Assembly: GCA_013530545.1 (NCBI GenBank)
Contig: SPVA01000074.1
Coordinates: 1 to 60,688, forward strand
Direction: 5' to 3'
From: Acinetobacter lwoffii
GTDB lineage: Bacteria; Pseudomonadota; Gammaproteobacteria; Pseudomonadales; Moraxellaceae
Length of the DNA: 60,688 nucleotides
How positions within the stretch are numbered: the stretch's first letter is position 1; each line of letters starts with the position of its first letter. Of this stretch, positions 8,402-17,832 are shown piece by piece. The notes beneath the pieces are model-generated. The model saw only the letters and a program-made list of their open reading frames with translations, was not told the DNA's origin and did not search any database. Position numbers and translations under genes: made by a program.

Positions 8402-8965
8402 ATGTCCGATCTGGCGCTCATCATGGCTCTACCCAATGAATCCAAAGGCTTGTTTGAAGCAGAAGGCATTCGGGTGCATTACAGCGGGATTGGTAAAGTC
8501 AACGCAGCCTTTAAAGCCTTTGAGGTGATTCAGAACACCGGTTGCAGTACCTTGCTAAATTTGGGAAGCGCGGGGAGTTCGCATTTCAATGCGCATGAAC
8601 TGGTCGAAGTCACGCAATTTGTACAGCGTGATATGGATGTTTCACCCCTCGGCTTTGAGGTCGGCATGACCCCGATGGATCAGCATTTCCCGGGTGCGAT
8701 TGAGCTGGATTCTTTCTTTGACCATTTGCCGAAAGGGGTTTGTGGGACAGGCGACAGCTTTGAAACCGGTATTTCAAAAGTGGCGTGTAATTTGGTCGAT
8801 ATGGAAGGCTATGCCTTGGCCAAAGTCTGTAAAAAGCTGGGCGTTCGGCTGATTTCAGTGAAATACATTAGTGATGGAGCCAATGAGACTGCGCATCTGG
8901 ATTGGGAAGAAAATCTGTTATTGGGTGCGAAAAAATTATTAGATTTATATCAAATGGTAAAATAA
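8402..8965 (+). CDS. MTA/SAH nucleosidase-like protein (purine nucleoside phosphorylase superfamily)
   Basis: Phosphorylase-superfamily fold. MALPNESKGL at the N-terminus, SGIGKVNAAFKAFEVIQ and LLNLGSAGS match the 5'-methylthioadenosine/S-adenosylhomocysteine nucleosidases. The substrate ribose-binding segment VDMEGYALAKVC and the catalytic Asp in SVKYISDGAN are present. At 187 aa it is shorter than E. coli MtnN (232 aa), lacking part of the central region, so substrate use may differ. An in-frame GTG at 8393 is possible, but AGG at 8391-8393 is well placed for the ATG at 8402. Confidence 0.75.
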   Translation: MSDLALIMALPNESKGLFEAEGIRVHYSGIGKVNAAFKAFEVIQNTGCSTLLNLGSAGSSHFNAHELVEVTQFVQRDMDVSPLGFEVGMTPMDQHFPGAIELDSFFDHLPKGVCGTGDSFETGISKVACNLVDMEGYALAKVCKKLGVRLISVKYISDGANETAHLDWEENLLLGAKKLLDLYQMVK

Positions 8966-9031
8966 ATAGGAAAGTTAAGTTTGCTCGGCGACCATAGCAG
9001 CTATGGTCGTGTGCCAATCAGAAGCGCTTGC

Positions 9032-9652
9032 TTATTTATCCGTACGTGGAATCACGCCGTATAACATCATGTGTACCGTATGCTGGATAATGCGTTGCTG
9101 CATGCTGCGGTTACGCAAAGTTTTACCCGTGACCATTTCCATTTGAGTGGCAAAGTCTGCATAGTTCTGGGTAATCGCCCAAATATTCAGAATCAGTAAC
9201 TCAGGATCAATATCTGCAGAAATCTTGCCTTGCTCCTGCCAGTTGGAAATCACTTTGGCTTTACGCTTAACCAGTTTTTTCAGCGGACCTTTTAAAATTT
9301 CCAGAATATGCGGTGCACCTTGAATCACCTCCAAAGCAAATAAACGGGATGCTTTAGGCTGGGTACGTGATACTTCAATTTTTTGCATCAAATAATTGGT
9401 GATCGCTTCTTCAGGTTCAAGTTCAGCTTCAAGGGTTTGTAAAGGCGCCAGCCATTTTTGTAGAACGGTAGTTAATACCTCGACATACAGGGCTTCTTTA
9501 TTTTCATAATAATAGAAAATATTCGACTTATGCATTTCTGCAATTTGTGCGATTTCATCCAGACTTGCCCCATTAAAACCATATAGGGAAAATACGTCTA
9601 GTGCAGCATTTAGCAGCTGATTGCGTTTTTGAGTACTCTTTTTTTGTTCCAT
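9032..9652 (-). CDS. TetR-family transcriptional regulator (RutR-like)
   Basis: Helix-turn-helix repressor: residues ~5-50 carry LNAALDVFSLYGFNGASLDEIA and MHKSNIFYYYENKEALY, a classic TetR DNA-binding domain. The C-terminal ligand domain resembles RutR-type regulators, with ALEVIQGAPHI and IWAITQNYADF. The reading frame stays open to an upstream ATG at 9727, but that would add a non-homologous Cys/Phe-rich leader, so I prefer Met at 9652. No strong ribosome binding site is seen at either start. It lies downstream of the ssu genes on the same strand with a 313-bp gap. A link to sulfonate use is possible but unproven. Confidence 0.8.
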   Translation of the reverse strand: MEQKKSTQKRNQLLNAALDVFSLYGFNGASLDEIAQIAEMHKSNIFYYYENKEALYVEVLTTVLQKWLAPLQTLEAELEPEEAITNYLMQKIEVSRTQPKASRLFALEVIQGAPHILEILKGPLKKLVKRKAKVISNWQEQGKISADIDPELLILNIWAITQNYADFATQMEMVTGKTLRNRSMQQRIIQHTVHMMLYGVIPRTDK

Positions 9653-9965
9653 TAGCAAATATAAAAAACAATGAAAAAGGGAATCCTCAATTGTACGGCA
9701 AATCATCAGATTTGTGCACACAGTCACAGGCTAATTTTTTGAATAATGATGATTTATTATCTAGATCAATATTTAAAACAGGCTAAATGCATCTACACCG
9801 GGAGAGAAATTCAAGTTTCTGAAAATACTTCATTTATTCATCTTTTTTCTTCATCAATGCAAGAGAAGAATAATACTGAAATGAATCTGATAAAAATGTC
9901 CTTAAAAGTATTTTTTATAAGAATAAGACCCAAAACCATGCGCGATTTTGGGTTGGATTGAGTAT

Positions 9966-10775
9966 TTAGGTCGCTAAAACTGCCTGCAAGACCTGCTGTT
10001 CCAGTTCTGCAAATGTCACACTTTTTTGCCGGGGACGTGGCAAATTGACCCTAAACTCTTTGGCAATATGGCCTTTGTCCAGCAAGATAATCCGGTCTGC
10101 CAGTTGCACGGCTTCACTGACATCATGCGTGACCAGAATGGCGGTAAAGCCTTGCTCGGTCCATAGGCGTTCAATCAGGTTTTGCATTTCCAGTCTTGTC
10201 AGGGCATCTAGAGCACCGAGGGGTTCATCCAGCAGCAGAATACGCGGCTGATGCGATAATGCCCGCGCCAAGGCGGTACGTTGCCGTTGTCCTTCAGAAA
10301 GCTGTGAAGGCCACAGTCCGGCTTTTTCTTTGAGTCCGACCTTTTCCAGCATTTGAGAGGCTTTGGCATGCTGCTCTTTGCCCAGGCCTAACTGTACATT
10401 CTGTTTGATGCTACGCCAAGGCAGCAGGCGAGGGTCCTGAAACATCACCCGGATATCATCGGCAGTAATGCCTTCGCGAATATGCCGGGCTGATTTGAAT
10501 TTGATTTCGCCGTAGCTTTGCTGTTCCAGATCGGCAATCAGGCGCAATAAGGTACTTTTACCACAACCACTGCGACCGACAATTGCCAGAAATTCACCCG
10601 GCTGGATATGCAGGTTCAGATCTTCCAGAACTTTGACCGAACCGTAAAACTTATGCAGCTGTTCAATGATAATTTCGGCACCGATCACTGCAGCAGGATT
10701 GATATCTGCCGCAGGTTGGTCCAGTGGCACAATCGGGTCATTGGCATGACGCCCTAAACTGAGATCAGTCATCAC
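9966..10775 (-). CDS. ssuB: Aliphatic sulfonate ABC transporter, ATP-binding protein
   Basis: ATPase of the SsuABC importer. Walker [10 protein letters not shown] (residues ~69-77), signature LSEGQRQR (~148-155) and Walker B RILLLDEP (~168-175) are intact, as is the switch His in LVTHD. Family match is to the nitrate/sulfonate/taurine importers. It follows ssuC by 18 bp in an ssuDCB run. Both upstream substrate-binding genes are broken, so whether the pump is supplied with substrate is doubtful. Confidence 0.9.
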   Translation of the reverse strand: MMTDLSLGRHANDPIVPLDQPAADINPAAVIGAEIIIEQLHKFYGSVKVLEDLNLHIQPGEFLAIVGRSGCGKSTLLRLIADLEQQSYGEIKFKSARHIREGITADDIRVMFQDPRLLPWRSIKQNVQLGLGKEQHAKASQMLEKVGLKEKAGLWPSQLSEGQRQRTALARALSHQPRILLLDEPLGALDALTRLEMQNLIERLWTEQGFTAILVTHDVSEAVQLADRIILLDKGHIAKEFRVNLPRPRQKSVTFAELEQQVLQAVLAT

Positions 10776-10793
10776 ATGCTCCTCATTTATTCT

Positions 10794-11609
10794 TTATTTT
10801 TGATAGCCGGCATGCCAGCGCAGCAGGAATCGCTCTAAGGCCACGGCCAGAACATCGGCCAGTTTGCCGAGCAGGGCATACAGTAAAATACCTACCAAAA
10901 CCACATCGGTTTGTAAAAATTCACGTGCATTCATGGTCATATATCCAATACCGGACTGGGCAGAAATGGTTTCGGCAACGATTAACAGTACCCAGACCAG
11001 ACCCAGAGAAAAACGCAGTCCGACCAGAATTGACGGCATCGCACCCGGCAGAATAATTTCTTTATACAGTTGCCAGCGAGTTAAGCCGTAGCTTTTGCCC
11101 ATCTCGATCAATTGCGGATCGACAGAACGAATCCCATGATAGGTATTGATATAAATCGGGAAAAATACCCCAATCGCCACCAGAAACAATTTGGCAGATT
11201 CATCAATCCCGAACCATAAAATCACTAGGGGAATAAGGGCCAGTGCAGGAATATTCCGAATCATCTGCAAGGTCGTATCGAGCAGGGTAGAGGCGGTTTT
11301 GGATGAACCATTTAACAGACCCAGCAATAGGCCCAAACCACCACCCACCAGTAAGCCGCTGATGGCACGCCCCGCACTGACTTGCACATGCGTCCACAGT
11401 TCACCGCTGAGCAATAAATTCCAGAAGGCTAAAACCACGGCACTCGGTGCAGGCAGAATCCGGCTTTCCAGCAGGCCTGTGCTAGAGGCAATTTGCCAAA
11501 CTGCAATCAAGAAAATTGGAACCAGCCAGGGCAGCAGATGCTGCCCCAGAATTGTTCCACGTGAAACCTGCTTTGGGGTCAGGGTTTCAACGGAAACGAC
11601 TTTTGACAT
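10794..11609 (-). CDS. ssuC: Aliphatic sulfonate ABC transporter, permease
   Basis: A 271-aa inner-membrane permease with about six transmembrane helices. The binding-protein-dependent EAA loop appears as MGKSYGLTRWQLYKEIILPGAMPSI in overlapping pieces around residue 165-190. Its start codon overlaps the ssuD stop by one base (TAATG), so translation is coupled. Assigned SsuC rather than TauC by the adjoining monooxygenase gene. Confidence 0.9.
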   Translation of the reverse strand: MSKVVSVETLTPKQVSRGTILGQHLLPWLVPIFLIAVWQIASSTGLLESRILPAPSAVVLAFWNLLLSGELWTHVQVSAGRAISGLLVGGGLGLLLGLLNGSSKTASTLLDTTLQMIRNIPALALIPLVILWFGIDESAKLFLVAIGVFFPIYINTYHGIRSVDPQLIEMGKSYGLTRWQLYKEIILPGAMPSILVGLRFSLGLVWVLLIVAETISAQSGIGYMTMNAREFLQTDVVLVGILLYALLGKLADVLAVALERFLLRWHAGYQK

Positions 11610-12784
11610 TAAGCAGACTCCTTAATTTTCTCAGCCTGCTTGTTCTCGTCCGGTGTGTAGTTGTTCGCCACGATTTCACCAAATGGACCGGTCAAGTTTG
11701 GTTGAGTGAGTTTTTGCTGGGTTTCCAGTGGAAGTAAAGGGAATACCAGTTCTGCAAAACGGATGGATTCTTCCAGATGTGGATAGCCTGAGAAAATAAA
11801 GGTGCTGATCCCCAGATCGGCATATTCCTGGATACGTGCAGCGACAGTTTCCGGATCGCCGACCAGTGCCGTACCTGCACCACCACGAACCAGACCCACA
11901 CCTGCCCAGAGGTTTGGAGAAACTTCGAGTTTGCTGCGATCGCCATTGTGCAGTTCTGCCATACGGCGCTGACCGACCGAGTCCATGGATTTGAACTTGG
12001 CTTGGGCTGCAGCGATAGTGGCATCACCCACATATTGAATCAGTTCTTCAGCCGCCGCCCAGGCCTGCTCATTGGTTTCGCGTACGATCACGTGTAAACG
12101 GATCCCGTAATTCAGTTCACGACCTTTAGCTGCAGCCTTGGCTTTTACCACTGCAATTTTTTCTTTGACTGCTGCCGGTGGCTCGCCCCAGGTCAAGTAA
12201 GTATCGACCTGATCCGTGGCCAGCTCAATGGCATCATCCGATGAGCCACCAAACCATAAAGGCGGATGCGGCTGCTGAATGGGTGGATACAGCAATTTTG
12301 CATCATCGACACTTAAGCGTTCGCCATGGAAACTAAAGCTTTCACCGGTATGTGAGCGTTTTAAAATTTCACGCCAGATGGTGGTGTATTCAGTTGCTGT
12401 TTTATAGCGGGTTTTGTGATCTTCATAGACGCCGTCACCTTTTAGTTCCTGTTCGTCACCGCCAGTGACCAGATTTAGCAACACCCGGCCATTGGACAAA
12501 CGGTCAAAGGTCGCAGCCATGCGTGCAGCCAGTGCCGGCGTGGTCACACCCGGGCGCAACGCCACCAGGAATTTTAATTTTTTGGTCGCATCAATCAGGC
12601 TGGCTGCGGTTAACCATGGATCTTCACAAGAACGGCCGGTTGGAATCAGGACACCTTCATAACCTAAGTTATCTACCGCAACGGCAATCTGCTTCATGTA
12701 GGCATGATCTACAACACGTGCGCCCTTGCTGGTGCCTAAGTAACGACTGTCGCCATGAGTGGGGATAAACCAGAAAATTTTCAT
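11609..12784 (-). CDS. ssuD: FMNH2-dependent alkanesulfonate monooxygenase
   Basis: Bacterial-luciferase-like TIM-barrel enzyme that splits C1-C10 alkanesulfonates to aldehyde and sulfite with FMNH2 and O2. It starts [17 protein letters not shown] as in Ssu[22 protein letters not shown] and NLVTGGD form the flavin/substrate pocket, and [23 protein letters not shown] ends the barrel. 391 aa is close to E. coli SsuD. No ssuE flavin reductase lies in the cluster; a reductase from elsewhere must supply FMNH2. Confidence 0.94.
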   Translation of the reverse strand: MKIFWFIPTHGDSRYLGTSKGARVVDHAYMKQIAVAVDNLGYEGVLIPTGRSCEDPWLTAASLIDATKKLKFLVALRPGVTTPALAARMAATFDRLSNGRVLLNLVTGGDEQELKGDGVYEDHKTRYKTATEYTTIWREILKRSHTGESFSFHGERLSVDDAKLLYPPIQQPHPPLWFGGSSDDAIELATDQVDTYLTWGEPPAAVKEKIAVVKAKAAAKGRELNYGIRLHVIVRETNEQAWAAAEELIQYVGDATIAAAQAKFKSMDSVGQRRMAELHNGDRSKLEVSPNLWAGVGLVRGGAGTALVGDPETVAARIQEYADLGISTFIFSGYPHLEESIRFAELVFPLLPLETQQKLTQPNLTGPFGEIVANNYTPDENKQAEKIKESA

Positions 12785-12820
12785 GTGATATTCCTTAAAT
12801 TAAATCATCTTGTTTGCTAA

Positions 12821-13785
12821 TCAATGTGTGGCTGCTGGCGACCAGATATGTTTCTGAACGCTGATAGTTTTGGGAATCAGTTGAACCTGCTGGAAGAGAT
12901 CGGCAATATTCTGTTGGGCTTTGATCACTTCCGTCGTTAATGGTTGTACCGGCGAAGGTTTAAGACGACGCTCAAATGCAATCTTTGCCACCTCTGGTTT
13001 CAGACCGGTACTTTTCTGATAAATATCTAGAGCTACAGCCTGGTTTTTAAGAATCCACTGGTCAGAGGCATTTAAAGCCTGAATAAACTTCCCGGGACTA
13101 TCCGGATGCTTCTGAATAAATTCGGGATTGCCGATATAAAAGGAGTAGGTTTGTGGAAAGTCACTGGATTCAATCAGCACCTTAACCTTGCTGTCGAACT
13201 CGGCTGCACCCAGAAAGGGATCCCAGATTGCCCAGGCATCAATGGCTTTTTTGTCAAAAGCAGCACGTGCATCCGCAGGGGGAAGCCAAATGGCTTGAAT
13301 CTCTGACCACTCCAATCCTGCTTTTTCCAGGGTTTTGGCCAGAAGTTCATGGGCACTTGAACCTTTTTGAACCGCGATCCGTTTTCCTTTCAACTGTTGA
13401 ATGTTTTGAATCGCACTGTCTTTCGGCACGACCACGGCCAAAGAATTTCCCGCCACTTTTTCAAAGGCCACGTAGCTCAGGGCTTTGTCTGCCGCCTGTG
13501 CAAAAATAGGCGGAGTATTTCCCACATAGCCATAATCCACTGCCCTGCCGGAAACTCTTTCCATTCAATTTTGGCACTCGGGAATTGTTGTTCTAATAGC
13601 TTTTCATCGCGTGCCACCAGCAGATTCAAGGCTGATTTCTGAAAGCCAATCGCAATGGTTTTTACCGGTTGTGTTGCTTTGGTGTCTGCAGCAGTCTTTT
13701 GCTGTGCTTCCTGTTTCTGACAGCCAGTCAGACTAAAGCTCAATAACGCTAAACTGATATAAGAAACTGTTTTTAAATGACTCAT
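12821..13785 (-). pseudogene. ssuA: Sulfonate ABC transporter substrate-binding protein (SsuA-like), frameshifted
   Basis: The 5' part (13785 to ~13550) encodes a lipoprotein signal (lipobox LTGC) and the start of an SsuA-type periplasmic binding protein up to EWKEFPAG. The rest continues in another frame from VDYGYVGNTPPIFAQAAD to the C-terminus. Against its neighbour paralogue, about 11 residues between PAG and VDYGY are missing. Two bases remain of 33, implying a ~31-bp deletion (3n+1), which explains the frame change. Both halves otherwise look well conserved, so the break is recent or an assembly artefact. It lies 36 bp upstream of ssuD and would have been the transporter's substrate receptor. 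Confidence 0.85.
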
Positions 13786-13809
13786 CTTTATTCTCGAATT
13801 ATTCTGCTG

Positions 13810-14759
13810 TTATTTAATAATTGCTGCATCAATATTCAGCTTTTGTGGAATCAGCTGCTGCGCATAAAACGCATCGGCGACCTGTTGCTGTTTTTGAATC
13901 ACGTCAGTCGTGAGGGGTTTAACACCGAAGCCCATGCGTGAAATAGAGGTTTTTAAGACATCGACGGCTAGACCTGTCGGTTTTTGCAGGAGCTGAGCGG
14001 CAGCGTCCTGATTTTTTGCGACCCAGTCCGTGGTCAGGTTTAGTTCATTGACAACCGCCTGTACCACCTGAGGATGGCTTTCTGCGAACTTGCGATCTGC
14101 CAGATAGAATTGGTGGTTGCTCACCACATTTTCACCGCTGGCAATGACACGCGCACCAATCTGATGTTCAGCAGCTGCAAAGACCAGATGACCCAGGCAT
14201 CAACTGCACCACGTTCAAATGCAGCACGTGCATCGGAAGGTGGTAGATAAATCACTTCAATATCACCGAGTGTCAGCTTGTTGGCTTCCAGAACTTTTAA
14301 CAGCAGGTAATGCACATTTGAACCTTTGTTCAGGGCTACCCGTTTGCCTTTCAGATCCTGAATAGACTGGATTGGTGAATCTTTCGGTACAATCAAGGCT
14401 TCGGCCTTAGGTGCTTGCGGCTGATTGGCCACATAGACCAGATTTGAGTTGGCCGCCTGGGCAAAAATCGGTGGTGCTTCACCGGCTTCACCAAAAGAGA
14501 TGCTGCCGACATTCAGGCCTTCAAGCAATTGCGGGCCAGCCGGAAATTCTACCCATTTCACATTGACCCCTTGCTGTTTTAAGCTGGTTTCCAGCGTACC
14601 GCGTTCTTTTAAAATAGGTAATACGCCGTATTTTTGGAAACCGATATTCAGGGTAATGGTCTCTTCTTTTTTCGAGCAGCCTGAAAGCATCATGACACCC
14701 ACCATCGCAGTACCAAGTACCACAGTCTTTGCTAAAAACTGAACATGAGATTGGCGCAT
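13810..14759 (-). pseudogene. Second SsuA-like substrate-binding protein, frameshifted
   Basis: The first 195 residues or so read MRQSHVQFLAKTV..., with a lipoprotein signal (lipobox LSGC), EFPAGPQLLEGLNVGS, APPIFAQAAN and end at DAWVIW. After that the frame changes. The true continuation AAAEHQIGARVIASGEN-VVSNHQFYLADRKFAE is read in the next frame and runs to the stop at 13810. Relatives have DPFL between W and AAAE (12 bases); only 5 bases are present, so ~7 bp (3n+1) are lost at about 14180. Probably a paralogue of the adjoining broken ssuA with different sulfonate specificity. Likely first gene of the ssu operon. Confidence 0.85.
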
Positions 14760-15092
14760 GAATCAAAACTCCCGAAAATGACAAACTAGTGAATGAAAAC
14801 TTAGACACACGCTAATCGTTTTTGTTTTTTCAAAAAAATAACTATTCAGGAATTTCTAATGAAGAAAAAAGGTAAATAAAAAAGCGCAAAACTTATGCGA
14901 AAAAGTGATTTATATAAAAATGAATATTTACTATTTAAGTTAATCAAACTTATGAAATTTATAATTATTTCTTTAAATCTAATCTGCTGATATGTTTAGC
15001 TGAAAAGCAGCATTGCAATTTTAAAATTTAAATCGAGATTGCCAGATATCTTTATCTAAAATTAAGCTAAGGCACCAAAAGAAAAAGTCACT
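14760..15092. other. Intergenic region upstream of the ssu cluster
   Basis: A 333-bp AT-rich stretch between argA and the ssu genes, both on the minus strand. It should hold the ssu promoter. Adjacent GAATAGTTATT on the minus strand (~14841-14851) resembles the AT-rich boxes bound by CysB/Cbl-type regulators, but I cannot assign it. No open reading frame or strong repeat was seen. Confidence 0.4.
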
Positions 15093-15106
15093 TTAAAGTG
15101 ACTTTT
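15079..15106 (-). terminator. argA terminator overlapping the stop codon
   Basis: AAAAAGTCACTTT / AAAGTGACTTTTT, a near-perfect palindrome spanning the last codons of argA. On the minus strand it runs into a short T tract. Confidence 0.75.
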
Positions 15107-16436
15107 TGCAAACAATGGAATTGCGTTGATAATTATAAAAAGCCTGACGGGCATCCGGCAGATCATCGACTGAAGCCGGTTCAAAGCCCTGTTCCAGAAA
15201 CCAGTGCGCGGTGCGGGTGGTTAGAATAAACAGCTGCTGAATCTGCATGCTTTTGGCTTTTTCTTCAAGATAATGCAGGATCTGGCTACCCCGGTTAGAC
15301 TTGCGATAACTTGGATGTACTGCAACGCAGGCGATTTCTGCAGAACGCAATTCATCACCCGTGGTCGGAATCGGGTAGAGGGCGGCACAGGCCAGAATCA
15401 TGCCGTCCCGTTCGATTACGGCAAACTGGTTGATTTCATTTTCCAGACGTTCACGGGAGCGATAAACTAGAATACCTTCTTCTTCCAATGGACGCAGCAA
15501 ACCGATCAGGCCACCGACATCCTGAATATCTGCCATCCGCACTTCTTCATAATGTGCATCGGTGACCAGAGTGCCGGAACCATCACGGGTAAACAGTTCT
15601 TCCAGCAGGGCACCATCATAGGCATAAGAAATCAGATGCACCCGATGTACGCCGTTCATGGAGGCTTCCTGTGCGGCTTTTAACTGTAATCCTCTTTCCA
15701 ATGCATCTTGCTCGACCGGAATAAAATCATCCAGTTGTTGCGGTGTCACTTCGCGTTTGAGTTGGCCGTTACTGTCCATCAGACCATGCTGCTTACCGAG
15801 AAAAATCAGTTTATCTGCCTTGAGGCGAATCGCAGTTTTGGTAGCGACTTCTTCAGCCAGCAGATTAAAAACTTCTCCGGTAGTGGAATAACCGGTCGGG
15901 CCAAGCACCACAATATTATGACTGTCCAGATGGCGCTGAATCGCATCGGTATCAACCGCGCGCACTTCACCGGTCAACTGAAAATCGATACCATCGCGGA
16001 TGCCATACGGCTTGGCGGTGACAAAATTCCCTGAAACGGTATCAATCCGGGCGCCATACATCGGCGAATTGGCCAGTCCCATAGACAGCAGTGCTTCAAT
16101 TTGTAGGCGGATCGAACCGACGGCATTCATCACGCAGCTTAAAGATTCACGTGTGGTGACCCGACGCTGCTGGTAAAAAGGCGTCGTAATCTGGCTTTGA
16201 GCCAGATTCTGGTTAATTTGCGGACGTGCACCATGTACCAGAATCAGCCGAATGCCTAAAGAATGTAATAAAGCAATATCGTGAATAATATGCTGAAAGT
16301 TATCATTTAAGACGGCTTCGCCATCAAACATGATTACAAAGGTTTTATTGCGGTGCGCATTGATATAAGGCGCAGAATGGCGAAACCAGTGCACATATTG
16401 CAAAGTTGTGCTTTGTGACGTTTCTGCTGAAGTCAT
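15093..16436 (-). CDS. argA: N-acetylglutamate synthase
   Basis: First step of arginine synthesis: acetyl-CoA + glutamate to N-acetylglutamate. The N-terminal amino-acid-kinase-like domain (residues ~25-290) shows LILVHGARPQIN and LGPTGYSTTGEVFNLLAEEVA. The C-terminal GNAT acetyltransferase domain (~295-440) shows ACAALYPI and CVAVHPSYRKSNRGSQIL, the acetyl-CoA loop. 447 aa is standard for the ArgA class fused to the kinase-like regulatory domain, which normally mediates arginine feedback. Single gene with its own terminator. Confidence 0.95.
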   Translation of the reverse strand: MTSAETSQSTTLQYVHWFRHSAPYINAHRNKTFVIMFDGEAVLNDNFQHIIHDIALLHSLGIRLILVHGARPQINQNLAQSQITTPFYQQRRVTTRESLSCVMNAVGSIRLQIEALLSMGLANSPMYGARIDTVSGNFVTAKPYGIRDGIDFQLTGEVRAVDTDAIQRHLDSHNIVVLGPTGYSTTGEVFNLLAEEVATKTAIRLKADKLIFLGKQHGLMDSNGQLKREVTPQQLDDFIPVEQDALERGLQLKAAQEASMNGVHRVHLISYAYDGALLEELFTRDGSGTLVTDAHYEEVRMADIQDVGGLIGLLRPLEEEGILVYRSRERLENEINQFAVIERDGMILACAALYPIPTTGDELRSAEIACVAVHPSYRKSNRGSQILHYLEEKAKSMQIQQLFILTTRTAHWFLEQGFEPASVDDLPDARQAFYNYQRNSIVCKKSL

Positions 16437-16508
16437 GCTGTGCCCATTTCAATGATTGAAGATCCAGCTTTGATTCTAATGAAAAAAAATGCAAGTGGAA
16501 GTGCAGAT

Positions 16509-16540
16509 ATAAAAAAACACCTGAAGGGGACTTCAGGTGT
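16509..16540 (-). terminator. Terminator of RcnB-like gene 1
   Basis: A 9-bp stem CACCTGAAG / CTTCAGGTG with a GGGA loop and seven T on the minus strand. Confidence 0.85.
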
Positions 16541-16568
16541 CTGCAAGACGAGCAGTAATGGAAAAAGC

Positions 16569-16937
16569 TTAGTTCATGATGCGTACAATTTTGTTGGTAC
16601 GCTCATTCACCAGAACGTAGTCATTGTTGACCTTGTACCATTGCTGGAAACGGCCGGTATTTGGTAAACGGCGTGCTTCGCGATCACTCACTTCAAAACG
16701 GTTGTTGTCATATTGACGAGGTAAAGTTTGTCCTACGCGCCAATCACGGCTTGGATTGACCATACGGTTGTTATGACGGCGGTCGTCATTCCATTTCTTG
16801 CTATCTTTGGCATTCCAGTGTGGTGCCGGTTTATGCGGATTATGGTCATAACGCGAGTCATGCTGTGGTGCTGCCATTGCAGAAGTAGCTAACAAAGCAC
16901 TTAGAGATAACGCGATTGTAGTTAAGACTTTTTTCAT
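16569..16937 (-). CDS. RcnB-family periplasmic protein 1
   Basis: A 122-aa secreted protein: signal peptide MKKVLTTIALSLSALLATSAMAA, then a His/Asn/Arg-rich stretch. The RcnB-type C-terminal domain follows with DWRVGQTLPRQY, RRLPNTGRFQQWYKVNNDYVLVN and KIVRI. RcnB in E. coli is linked to nickel/cobalt homeostasis; most family members have no known role. The start at 16937 is fixed by the signal peptide and by GGTGAGAG just upstream; the frame is open further 5' but without coding character. A paralogue follows at 17181-17567 on the same strand, each with its own terminator. Confidence 0.85.
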   Translation of the reverse strand: MKKVLTTIALSLSALLATSAMAAPQHDSRYDHNPHKPAPHWNAKDSKKWNDDRRHNNRMVNPSRDWRVGQTLPRQYDNNRFEVSDREARRLPNTGRFQQWYKVNNDYVLVNERTNKIVRIMN

Positions 16938-17121
16938 GGCTCTCACCTTAAGATGTATATCTAATTTCGATGAGACTAAATTAGCGAACAAGTACATAGA
17001 AAGCGTGAGGGCTATTTAGTTAAATTGTTAAATTCATGAAGAAATTTAGTAGATGAATCACGCAGTCTGAAAACTGGAAAAGCAGCAAGATTTGCGGATA
17101 AACAATTTTCAGCCAGTGAAA

Positions 17122-17147
17122 TAAAAAAGCCCAAACATGGTTGGGCC
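17122..17147 (-). terminator. Terminator of RcnB-like gene 2
   Basis: GCCCAA / TTGGGC stem (17129-17146) followed on the minus strand by TTTTTTAT. Confidence 0.8.
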
Positions 17148-17180
17148 TGAAAGAAGATTAAATTTGAATGCTCTTATGAA

Positions 17181-17567
17181 CTAGTCACCCACAATCCGGA
17201 TAATGCTGTTGTTTTCAGAATCCACCAGAATATAGTCATTATTGACTTTGTACCATTGCTGCTTGCGGTCAGGTCGAGGCAGGCGATGGTCTTTATATTC
17301 AACTTTATAGCCATTGCCACGATAATGCTGCGGCATCACATAACCCGGCTGCCAGCGTAACTGTTGCAGGCGTTTCACCCCGCGTTCTTCACGCATACGG
17401 CGGTTATCCTGCTGATCTTCCTCTCGGAACTCACGGGCTTTCTTCTTGTCATGACCATGACGTGAATCCATACGGGATTCATCATTGAAATGAGGGGCAG
17501 CGATGACGACATTGCTCAGCATGAATGTACTGCAAGAAATTGCCAGTGCCACCAAAACCTTTTTCAT
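17181..17567 (-). CDS. RcnB-family periplasmic protein 2
   Basis: A 128-aa secreted paralogue of the protein at 16569-16937. Signal peptide MKKVLVALAISCSTFMLSNVVIAA is followed by a highly charged Arg/Asp/Glu/His segment (residues ~25-70). The same RcnB tail follows: WQPGYVMPQHYRGNGYKVEY, then RKQQWYKVNNDYILVDSENNSIIRIVG. The QQWYKVNNDY block is shared almost word for word with copy 1, so they arose by duplication. A 10-bp inverted repeat lies 63 bp upstream of the start. Metal binding is possible from the His/acidic content but not shown. Confidence 0.85.
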   Translation of the reverse strand: MKKVLVALAISCSTFMLSNVVIAAPHFNDESRMDSRHGHDKKKAREFREEDQQDNRRMREERGVKRLQQLRWQPGYVMPQHYRGNGYKVEYKDHRLPRPDRKQQWYKVNNDYILVDSENNSIIRIVGD

Positions 17568-17629
17568 GTTGAACCCTCATTAAATTGTTCATCTTCTACA
17601 GCAGGCACAAGTTTTATAACAAATGCAGA

Positions 17630-17654
17630 GATATTATGATGATGTCATAATATC
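17630..17654. promoter_or_regulatory. Perfect 10-5-10 inverted repeat upstream of RcnB-like gene 2
   Basis: GATATTATGA-TGATG-TCATAATATC, a perfect dyad 63 bp upstream of the start codon of the RcnB-like gene at 17567. No T tract follows on either side, so an operator is more likely than a terminator. The regulator is unknown. Confidence 0.5.
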
Positions 17655-17832
17655 AGACTGCGGTCTTGATCATAAGGCTCGGTATAAAGAGCTATGTTCT
17701 TATCTGATCAAAGCGAGGGCAAACATGCAAGCGAAAATCGATGATTTTGTTCAAAAAAGCAGCATTGAATCACTCGTAAAATAATCAATCCTCTACTGAA
17801 ATGGCAGAAAATTTTATCGGTTTATCTCAAGA

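Noticed and set aside
9746..9961. 71-codon plus-strand frame between the TetR gene and ssuB
   Set aside because: AT-driven open frame with no ribosome binding site and no recognisable protein character.
17724..17783. 16-19 codon plus-strand frame (MQAKIDDFVQKSS)
   Set aside because: Very short; GCGAGGG-like sequence upstream is suggestive but not enough.
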